Part shown: one piece after another, positions 1 to 4,533 of the stretch
Layout: each line of letters starts with the position of its first letter
Position numbering within the stretch: position 1 is the stretch's first letter
NCBI GenBank assembly: GCA_046735115.1
Contig: JBKPSR010000146.1
Span: 1-12,079, forward strand
Length of the DNA: 12,079 nt
Reading direction: 5' to 3'
DNA from: JACVRW01 sp046735115
GTDB taxonomy: Bacteria; Actinomycetota; Thermoleophilia; Solirubrobacterales; Thermoleophilaceae
Program-made: the position numbers and the translations under genes
Notes under the pieces: model-generated
The model's input: only the letters and a program-made list of their open reading frames with translations
Database searches by the model: none
Told to the model about the DNA's origin: nothing

Positions 1-136
1 CGGCGGCGGGCTCACCCTCAGCGGCGGCGAGCTGCTCACGCTCCGCGGCGGGCTCACCCTCGGCGGCGGCGGGCTGCTCGCGCTCCGCCGCGGACTCGCC
101 CTCGGCGGCGGCGGGCTCCTCCGCGTCCGCGGGCCG
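1..136 (-). repeat. 42-bp in-frame tandem repeat, about three copies
   Basis: The plus-strand strings CTCACCCTC, CTCACCCTC and CTCGCCCTC begin at 11, 53 and 95, exactly 42 bp apart. The sequence between them is nearly identical, rich in GGCGGCGG and GCTGCTC. Each unit encodes 14 residues of the acidic extension in the minus-strand frame, so copy-number change would keep the frame. The left boundary lies outside the window and the right boundary fades after the third unit. Confidence 0.8.
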
Positions 137-388
137 CGCCTCGTCCTCGCCGGACGGCGTGTCCTCGCCCTCCGCGGCCGACGGCTCGTCGCCGGCACCG
201 GCGGCCTGGCCCAGCTCCTCGAGGCCCTCGATCTCCGGGCCGGGAGCGTCGGCATCCAGCCCGGGGCTCTCCTCGCCTGGCTCTTGAGCGCCCTCCGACG
301 GCGTGCCCTCGCCCGGCTCGCCCGGAGCGCCCTCGGGCAGCTCCTCCTCGGGCGTCTCGCCCTCGGGCTGCTTGGGCTCTTCCGTCAT
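1..388 (-). CDS. rpsI: Acidic Ala/Glu/Pro-rich N-terminal region, probably of ribosomal protein S9 (partial, runs off the left edge)
   Basis: An open frame begins at ATG 388-386, whose A is also the last base of the rplM stop codon (TGATG), and stays open for 129 codons to the window edge. The visible protein starts MTEEPKQPEGETPEEE and is almost entirely Glu, Ala, Pro, Gly and Asp, with no hydrophobic segment. Near the edge a 14-residue unit, (P/L)AAAEGE(P/S)AAEREQ, occurs about three times. The S9 fold itself is not in view. The name rests on the near-universal bacterial order rplM-rpsI and on the translational coupling. Other actinobacterial S9 proteins, such as those of Streptomyces, carry a shorter acidic N-terminal extension, so an extension fits, but at least 129 residues is long. 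It could instead be a separate acidic protein. S9 would be a 30S subunit protein contacting P-site tRNA through its C-terminal tail. Confidence 0.6.
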   Translation of the reverse strand, partial: MTEEPKQPEGETPEEELPEGAPGEPGEGTPSEGAQEPGEESPGLDADAPGPEIEGLEELGQAAGAGDEPSAAEGEDTPSGEDEARPADAEEPAAAEGESAAEREQPAAAEGEPAAEREQLAAAEGEPAA

Positions 389-822
389 CAGGCGTCAACC
401 TCCATCGGCTCTGGCTTCTGGGCGGCGTGCGGGTGGTCCGGCCCGGCGTAGACCCTCAGCTTGCGCAGCTGGGCGCGCCCGAGCCGGGTGCGCGGGAGCA
501 TGCCCTTCACGGCGAGGCGCACGACCTCCTCGGGTCTGCGCTCGAGCATGTCGTCCAGCGTGCGGCTGCGGAGCCCGCCGGGATACCCGGAGTGGCGGTA
601 GTAGCGCTTCTGCTCGCGCTTGTTGCCGGTGACCGAGATCTTCTCGGCGTTCACGACGACCACGAAGTCCCCCACGTCGATGTGCGGCGTGTACTGCGGC
701 TTGCGCTTTCCGCGGAGCGCGTCGGCGATCTGGGTGGCCAGCCTGCCCAGCGTCTTGCCGGTCGCGTCGACCACGAACCAGTTGCGCTCGCGGGTAGCCG
801 GTGTTGCCACATAAGTCTTCAT
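388..822 (-). CDS. rplM: 50S ribosomal protein L13
   Basis: This 144-residue protein is an early-assembling component of the large ribosomal subunit. It matches L13 along its whole length: MKTYVATPATRERNWFVVDA at the start, a core containing GRLATQIADALRGK and the HIDVGDFVVVVNAEK segment, then the family signature VKGMLPRTRLGRAQLRKLRVYAG followed by HPHAAQ. I chose ATG 822 because the family begins MKTY; the frame is open further upstream to 858 but that part has no homology. No Shine-Dalgarno sequence is evident. A GTG lies immediately before the ATG, and a GC-rich hairpin sits 10 nt upstream. The gene is coupled to the downstream acidic gene through TGATG and is divergent from the riboswitch-controlled peptidase. 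Confidence 0.97.
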   Translation of the reverse strand: MKTYVATPATRERNWFVVDATGKTLGRLATQIADALRGKRKPQYTPHIDVGDFVVVVNAEKISVTGNKREQKRYYRHSGYPGGLRSRTLDDMLERRPEEVVRLAVKGMLPRTRLGRAQLRKLRVYAGPDHPHAAQKPEPMEVDA

Positions 823-831
823 CACAAAGGA

Positions 832-848
832 GCCGCCCCGGGGGCGGC
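832..848 (-). promoter_or_regulatory. GC-rich hairpin in the rplM leader
   Basis: GCCGCCCC-G-GGGGCGGC is a perfect inverted repeat, realistically a 7-bp stem with a 3-nt loop. It ends 9 nt before the rplM start codon. In the transcript it would occupy the place of a ribosome binding site, and no AGGAGG-like site is seen there. L13 autoregulation through its own mRNA leader is known in E. coli, and an L13 leader RNA is known in Firmicutes. This hairpin does not obviously match either, so a regulatory role is inferred. Confidence 0.4.
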
Positions 849-857
849 AGGCGCACA

Positions 858-863
858 AGTGTA
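858..863 (-). promoter_or_regulatory. Possible -10 box of rplM (TACACT)
   Basis: Read on the minus strand, TACACT lies about 36 nt before the rplM ATG. It would put the transcript start near 851, just upstream of the leader hairpin. No convincing -35 hexamer is seen 16-18 nt upstream. This is weak evidence based on one hexamer. Confidence 0.3.
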
Positions 864-875
864 GCGGCAGCCCGG

Positions 876-906
876 TTTCGAAAGTCGTCTGAAGCGGGGA
901 TATACT
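876..906 (+). promoter_or_regulatory. Promoter of the riboswitch-peptidase transcript
   Basis: TATACT at 901-906 is a good -10 box, with a weak TTCGAA at 877-882 as the -35 (18-bp spacer). The predicted transcript start near 913 lies just before the first paired element of the riboswitch at 921. That placement is the main support. The promoter is back to back with the rplM promoter region. Confidence 0.6.
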
Positions 907-918
907 GCCGCGAATTCA

Positions 919-1080
919 TTGCCTGCCGAATCGCCGGGCCACTACGCCGTAGGCCCGGTGAACGGGGGAACCGTTCGCGGGGCGTCGAAGGACGTTCCTG
1001 CGAGGGGCGAATCCACCGGACCACCCCGGTGGTAGCGCCGCTCTTCCGGCGCGAGCCCGTCAGCTAACCCCGTAGGCCCC
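919..1080 (+). ncRNA. c-di-AMP riboswitch (ydaO-yuaA type)
   Basis: The most diagnostic element is the 3' block CCCGTCAGCTAACCCCGTAGGC at about 1056-1077, in two pieces CCCGTCAGCTAACC and CCGTAGGC, which is nearly the ydaO consensus. GGGGGAACC (964-972) and GGGGCGAATCC (1004-1014) match the other conserved internal segments. Pairing is consistent. P1 joins 921-926 (GCCTGC) to 1072-1077 (GTAGGC) with one G-U. CCGGGCC (933-939) pairs with GGCCCGG (952-958). CCACCGG (1013-1019) pairs with CCGGTGG (1026-1032). GCGCCG (1035-1040) pairs with CGGCGC (1047-1052). The family binds cyclic di-AMP and usually lowers expression of wall hydrolases or K+/osmolyte transporters when c-di-AMP is high. Here the next gene is a secreted M23 peptidase, a typical target. 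No terminator follows the aptamer, which points to control of translation. Confidence 0.95.
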
Positions 1081-1096
1081 AAAACGAAGAGAGGCC

Positions 1097-1103
1097 GGAG
1101 GAG
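1097..1103 (+). promoter_or_regulatory. Ribosome binding site of the M23 peptidase, complementary to a riboswitch loop
   Basis: GGAGGAG ends 1 nt before the TTG start at 1105, supporting that unusual start. GCCGGAGGAG (1094-1103) can pair with CTCTTCCGGC (1041-1050) inside the riboswitch over ten consecutive pairs including one G-U. Six of those pairs use only the hairpin loop 1041-1046. This makes the site a candidate expression platform. Confidence 0.7.
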
Positions 1104-1104
1104 T

Positions 1105-2331
1105 TTGCGAGACAGCCGTCCGCACGCGAAGCGTGGCGCCTGCGCACTGGTCCTGTGCGCGGCGGTCGCGGCTCCCGCAGCGGCGTCGGCGCAGACCTCG
1201 GGGGGCTCGGGCGGGGGCAGCGTCTACGTCCCGACCCCGAAGGTCTCGAAGGTCACCTGCCTGCGGAAGTGCGCCTCTAGGCACCGCGCCCGCGGCGGCT
1301 CGGTCCTGAAGGTCGCCGGCTCGGAGCTCGCGGGCGTGAACGCGCTCACGTTTATGGGCAGCTACGGCAGCGGCGACGACGTGACGGTCAGGGTCCGCGC
1401 GGGCAGCAACACGCGTGTACAGGCCCGGGTGCCGCTCGGCGCCGTAACGGGGCCGGTGAAGCTCACCACGGCTTCCGGAGCGCACTCGGCGCCCTCGAGA
1501 GCCGTGCTCATCCTGCCGCCGCTGCCGCCGGAGCCGAACCCGGAGCTCTCGCCGGTGCCCGGCCCGCGCATGAGCGGCGCGCCACAGCTCGAGACCGGGA
1601 CCAGCCGCACGAAGGCGTTCGTGGACGCCCGTCCGGGCGTGAAGTTCTCCTTCCGGCTCTCCGGCGCCTCCGCCGCGGCGCTGAAGGTGGAGCTGGTGAG
1701 CGCCGTCGACGGGAGCGTCGTGAAGACGTGGACTCCCCAGGAGGAGGCGCCGGACCAGGTTCAGAGCGTCTCCTGGAGCGGACGCATCGGGCGGTCCATG
1801 GCGAGGCCCGGCCGCTACTCGTTCAGGCTCACGGCGGCCTCGGCAGACGGCGCCGAGGCGCGCAGCTCGCAGACCGGCGACGTGCAGCGCGACTCCTTCG
1901 ACCTCTACGACCACATCTTCCCGATCCGCGGGCCGCACGACTTCGGCAACGCGGGAGCGAGGTTCGGAGCCGGCCGCGCGGGCCACATCCATCAGGGTCA
2001 GGACACCTTCGCGAAGTGCGGCACGCGCATGGTCGCCGCCCGCGGCGGCCGCGTGCAGTTCAAGCAGTATCACGCGGCGGCGGGCCACTACATCGTGATC
2101 GACGGCGACGGCACCGACGTGGACTACGTCTACATGCACCTCGACCAGCCCTCTCCCTTCAGCCCGGGCGACCACGTCTACACCGGCCAGACGATCGGCG
2201 CCGTGGGCGACAGCGGCAACGCCGTGGGCTGCCACCTCCACTTCGAGATGTGGAGCGGACCCGGCTGGTACGACGGCGGGAAGCCATTCGACCCGCTGCC
2301 GTCGCTGCAGGCGTGGGATAGCTGGTCGTAG
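1105..2331 (+). CDS. Secreted M23 (LytM-type) metallopeptidase with TIG-like and FlgD-Ig-like domains
   Basis: This 408-residue protein probably cleaves peptidoglycan cross-bridges or stem peptides outside the cell. It starts at TTG 1105, which has GGAGGAG upstream and gives a proper signal peptide: a basic n-region (RDSRPHAKR), a hydrophobic stretch, and an ASA-QT cleavage site near residue 29. A TIG/IPT-like beta domain follows (about 45-138, with Cys52 and Cys56), then a Pro-rich linker (about 139-160). Next is a FlgD-type Ig-like domain (about 178-250, including the VSWSGRIG strand), then the C-terminal LytM domain (about 270-400). Zinc ligands are visible as H296 and D300 (GHIHQGQD) and H379 (HLHFEM), with H377 as catalytic partner, so it should be active. 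The 5' leader is a c-di-AMP riboswitch, linking it to wall homeostasis. The gene appears monocistronic, followed by a hairpin. Confidence 0.93.
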   Translation: MRDSRPHAKRGACALVLCAAVAAPAAASAQTSGGSGGGSVYVPTPKVSKVTCLRKCASRHRARGGSVLKVAGSELAGVNALTFMGSYGSGDDVTVRVRAGSNTRVQARVPLGAVTGPVKLTTASGAHSAPSRAVLILPPLPPEPNPELSPVPGPRMSGAPQLETGTSRTKAFVDARPGVKFSFRLSGASAAALKVELVSAVDGSVVKTWTPQEEAPDQVQSVSWSGRIGRSMARPGRYSFRLTAASADGAEARSSQTGDVQRDSFDLYDHIFPIRGPHDFGNAGARFGAGRAGHIHQGQDTFAKCGTRMVAARGGRVQFKQYHAAAGHYIVIDGDGTDVDYVYMHLDQPSPFSPGDHVYTGQTIGAVGDSGNAVGCHLHFEMWSGPGWYDGGKPFDPLPSLQAWDSWS

Positions 2332-2371
2332 CGGGCGAACGACAGCATTGAAGGGCTGCTCGCGGGCAACG

Positions 2372-2410
2372 ATCCTGTCCTGGGTCTCATATAGGGACCC
2401 TAGGCAGGAT
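2372..2410 (+). terminator. Long hairpin downstream of the M23 peptidase
   Basis: Arms at 2372-2388 and 2394-2410 (ATCCTGTCCTGGGTCTC and GGGACCCTAGGCAGGAT) pair over 17 positions, with two mismatches and two G-U pairs, around the loop ATATA. No T-run follows, so this is not a classical intrinsic terminator, but its position 41 bp after the stop codon suggests termination or mRNA 3'-end protection. Confidence 0.45.
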
Positions 2411-2420
2411 TGTCGACTGG

Positions 2421-2436
2421 AAGGCCGGGGCCTTTG
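2421..2436 (+). terminator. Short second hairpin with a weak T stretch
   Basis: AAGGC and GCCTT pair around CGGG, followed by TTG. It is the second stem-loop in the gap between the peptidase and the kinase-like gene. It is too short to call confidently as a terminator by itself. Confidence 0.3.
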
Positions 2437-2469
2437 CCTCAAATGCCGCCGTTCCTTCGGCCCGCCGCT

Positions 2470-2475
2470 TAGGCT
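2470..2475 (+). promoter_or_regulatory. -10 box (TAGGCT) of the kinase-like gene, leaderless arrangement
   Basis: TAGGCT is followed by exactly 6 nt (GGGCCG) and then the ATG at 2482. The expected transcript start therefore falls on the start codon. There is no Shine-Dalgarno sequence. A recognisable -35 is lacking, as is common for actinobacterial TAnnnT promoters. Confidence 0.5.
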
Positions 2476-2481
2476 GGGCCG

Positions 2482-3816
2482 ATGAGTGGCAGCGCGCTCC
2501 GCGCGAGCATCGAGTCCGGTGACTTCGTCAGCCTCGCTCAGACGTACGCGCCCGAGGCCCTCCTCGACGCCGCGCTGCCCGGCGCCCGCAAGCGCGTTCG
2601 CGGCCCGGAGGAGATCACGGCGGTCCTTGCGCGCTGCTTCCCCGGCCGCGGTCGCCTGATCGAGTGGGACGAGGCGGTCCACGACGGCGGCACGGCGCTC
2701 TGGCTCGAGCGCGTTGGTGAGGACGGCTCCGCGGTCCGCCAGCGCCATTACCTCCACACGGGCGCGGACGGGCTGATCGAGCGCCAGTGGCTCTACACGG
2801 CGCGGCCGCGGACCGCTCCCCCGGCGGATCCGGTCCCGGAGGCAGCCGAGGAGCTGTTCGCCTCGCTGGGCGGCGTGGCCGAGCGCACCACGCTCGCATC
2901 GAGCGGCTGGTCCGGCAACCGCATCGACCGGCTCGTGCTCGCGGACGGGCGAGCGCTGATCGCGAAGCGCATCGTTCCCGGCTCGGACTGGCTCGGGCGG
3001 GCAACGCGCGACCCCGGGCGCGAGGCGCTGCTGTTCGCGGACGGCGTCTTCGCCCGGATGCCGGCGGGCGTCGACCCGGCCGTCGTCGCAGCGGAGCCGG
3101 ACGGCGACGCGTGGTGGGTCGTCATGCGCGACGTTAGCGGCGAGCTGATCGACGAAGCGACGCCGCTCACGCGCGAGGAGAATCGCTTCGTACTCGCCAG
3201 GGCGGCCGAGATGTGGGAAGCGTTCTGGGGCGAGCACGTACCGCATCTGTCGACGCTCGCCGACCGCCTGGCCTTCGCGGTCCCGGGCCTCTCGGAGCGC
3301 GAGCGCGACGGGGTGGACATCCTCCCGAAGCAGTTCGAGGCGGCCTGGGAGGCGTTCGCCGAGGCCGTGGACGACGACGTCGGCGAGGCCGTCGTCGACC
3401 TGGTCGGCGACGTGACGCCGCTCGCGAGCGCGCTGGCGGCGCACGCCACCACGCTCATCCACGGCGACCTGCGCGACGAGAACATCGCGCTGCCCGGCGA
3501 GCGCCTGGTGCTGCTCGACTTCGGCCTGGCCACCCAGGGTCACCCCGCAGTCGAGCTCGCGTGGTACATGGTCCACGACGTGTGGCGGATCGCGGCGACG
3601 CACGACGAGGTGGTCGAGGACTTCCGCAGCGCGCTCGGCGAGCGCGACGATGGAGCGGCGCTCGAACTAGGCCTGATCAGCGGCCTCGTCCAGTACGGCT
3701 GGATCTTCGGCCACAGCGCAGTTGTGCACACCGATCCGTCCGAACGACAATGGGCCCGCACGGAGCTCAACTGGTGGGTGCCGCGGGTGCGGCACGCGCT
3801 CGAACAGTGGAGGTGA
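2482..3816 (+). CDS. NTF2/SnoaL-like domain fused to an APH-type phosphotransferase
   Basis: This 444-residue cytosolic protein has two parts. Residues 1-108 resemble a SnoaL/NTF2-like fold (SLAQTYAPEALLDAALPG, then beta strands ending in LIERQWLYTARP). Residues about 125-440 are an aminoglycoside-phosphotransferase/choline-kinase-like domain. The probable ATP-binding lysine is K162 (ALIAKRI), with E181 as a possible partner. The catalytic loop HGDLRDEN covers 327-334 (D329 catalytic, N334 metal ligand), and the metal-binding DFG covers 346-348. All key kinase-fold residues are present, so a small-molecule kinase is likely. The substrate cannot be read from the sequence, and antibiotic resistance should not be assumed. 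The ATG at 2482 is preceded by a TAGGCT box rather than an RBS. It is followed after one base by a cupin gene, so the two probably form an operon. Confidence 0.82.
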   Translation: MSGSALRASIESGDFVSLAQTYAPEALLDAALPGARKRVRGPEEITAVLARCFPGRGRLIEWDEAVHDGGTALWLERVGEDGSAVRQRHYLHTGADGLIERQWLYTARPRTAPPADPVPEAAEELFASLGGVAERTTLASSGWSGNRIDRLVLADGRALIAKRIVPGSDWLGRATRDPGREALLFADGVFARMPAGVDPAVVAAEPDGDAWWVVMRDVSGELIDEATPLTREENRFVLARAAEMWEAFWGEHVPHLSTLADRLAFAVPGLSERERDGVDILPKQFEAAWEAFAEAVDDDVGEAVVDLVGDVTPLASALAAHATTLIHGDLRDENIALPGERLVLLDFGLATQGHPAVELAWYMVHDVWRIAATHDEVVEDFRSALGERDDGAALELGLISGLVQYGWIFGHSAVVHTDPSERQWARTELNWWVPRVRHALEQWR

Positions 3817-3817
3817 G

Positions 3818-4228
3818 ATGGCCGGCTACACGATCATGGCGCTCGAGGAGATCCCGGACGTGCTGGGTGACTATCCAGGCGAGATGCGCATGAGCTCGGT
3901 GAGCGACCTCGGTACCGAGCAGGTCGGCTTCACCTGGCGCCGCATGCCGCCGCTGACCGGCGGCAAGGGCAGCTACGGCCATCGCCATATGACGCAGGAG
4001 GAGGTCTACTTCGTCGCCTCCGGGACGCTTCAGTTCAAGCTCGAGGACGAGGTCGTCGACGTCTCCGAGGGCACCATCGTGCGCGTCGCCCCCGACGTCG
4101 CCCGCTCGGTCTGGAACGCAGGCCCCGGCGACGCCATCCTGATCATCGTCTCCACCAAGTCCGAGGACCCGAGCGCCGACACGGAGCAGGTCGAGGACTT
4201 CTGGCCGAACGGGGACGGGGAGGGCTGA
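3818..4228 (+). CDS. Single-domain cupin protein
   Basis: A 136-residue protein starting at ATG 3818, one base after the kinase-like stop and with GGAGGTGAG directly upstream, so it is likely co-expressed with that gene. Cupin motif 1 is complete: YGHRH followed by EEVYFVASG (H55, H57, E61 or E62, G69). Motif 2 is altered: APDVARSVWN (P92 to N100) carries Arg96 where the third metal-binding His normally sits. The fold is therefore clear, but metal binding may be weakened or use another residue. It may bind a small ligand or isomerise a sugar-like or phenolic compound; nothing in the sequence fixes this. The tail (about 115-136) is acidic. Confidence 0.85.
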   Translation: MAGYTIMALEEIPDVLGDYPGEMRMSSVSDLGTEQVGFTWRRMPPLTGGKGSYGHRHMTQEEVYFVASGTLQFKLEDEVVDVSEGTIVRVAPDVARSVWNAGPGDAILIIVSTKSEDPSADTEQVEDFWPNGDGEG

Positions 4229-4237
4229 TCGCGCCCT
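4221..4237. terminator. Small inverted repeat between convergent genes
   Basis: AGGGC (4221-4225) and GCCCT (4233-4237) flank a 7-nt loop and span both stop codons of the convergent cupin and membrane-protein genes. It might act as a bidirectional terminator, but the stem is only 5 bp and has no T-run. Confidence 0.2.
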
Positions 4238-4478
4238 ACTGACGGTGCTCGCGCAGGCCGTCGCCGTTCGCCAGCGCCTCGGCGGCCGCCTGGCAGACGA
4301 GGGCGAACACCACGAGCATCAGGAGCGGCGCCAGCGCGCCCCGCGTGTGCGCGGACCCGTAACCGACGACGCCCGCCGCGATGATCCAGCGCCAGACCCT
4401 CCAGTTCGGCTCCCAGGGCGCACGCCCGGCCGGGGGTCGCTCCGGCTCGCCTGTGTGCACGTAGGCGACGAACGGCAT
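4236..4478 (-). CDS. Small two-helix membrane protein, unknown function
   Basis: An 80-residue protein with a short cytoplasmic-type N-terminus (MPFVAYVHTGEPERPPAG), then two hydrophobic segments at about 28-44 (VWRWIIAAGVVGYGS) and 50-68 (APLLMLVVFALVCQAAAEA), and a polar tail. I place the start at ATG 4478. The frame continues to a TTG at 4511, but that extension has no RBS and is poor. The gene is convergent with the cupin (7 bp between stops) and divergent from the protease-nuclease gene (55 bp apart), whose promoter it would share. I recognise no family. A role in membrane association, or protection against the neighbouring enzyme, is conceivable but unsupported. Because it is short and unrecognised, it may be a chance reading frame, though two clean helices argue otherwise. 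Confidence 0.55.
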   Translation of the reverse strand: MPFVAYVHTGEPERPPAGRAPWEPNWRVWRWIIAAGVVGYGSAHTRGALAPLLMLVVFALVCQAAAEALANGDGLREHRQ

Positions 4479-4486
4479 CGCCCTGG

Positions 4487-4494
4487 AGGATACT
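4487..4494. promoter_or_regulatory. Overlapping divergent -10-like boxes
   Basis: TATCCT on the minus strand (4492-4487) lies 8 nt before the membrane-protein ATG, and GATACT on the plus strand (4489-4494) lies 39 nt before the protease-nuclease ATG. The two share four base pairs. Neither has a good -35. If real, transcription in the two directions would be mutually exclusive. Confidence 0.25.
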
Positions 4495-4533
4495 GCTGAG
4501 CCACCCCCCAAAACAGTGCGCGGGAGGACCCAT

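Noticed and set aside
1..136. Repeat array considered as a CRISPR
   Set aside because: The units are directly adjacent, imperfect, in frame and 42 bp long, with no unique spacers.
54..398. Arg/Gly-rich minus-strand frame overlapping the acidic extension
   Set aside because: The alternative frame starting at 388 is coupled to the rplM stop and stays open to the edge with a non-random acidic composition. This one is a typical shadow of GGC/CGC repeats.
823..1104. tRNA or other structured RNA besides the c-di-AMP riboswitch
   Set aside because: No cloverleaf or other known riboswitch core was found. The paired elements are all accounted for by the ydaO-type fold and the rplM leader hairpin.
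1060..3603. 847-codon open frame on the minus strand
   Set aside because: It lies opposite the well-supported riboswitch, M23 peptidase and kinase-like genes. Its product is Arg/Val/Ala-rich with no domain, as expected from a GC-rich antisense frame.
2482..3816. Calling the APH-type kinase an aminoglycoside resistance gene
   Set aside because: The fold includes many kinases of other small molecules, and no resistance-specific motif or mobile context is present.
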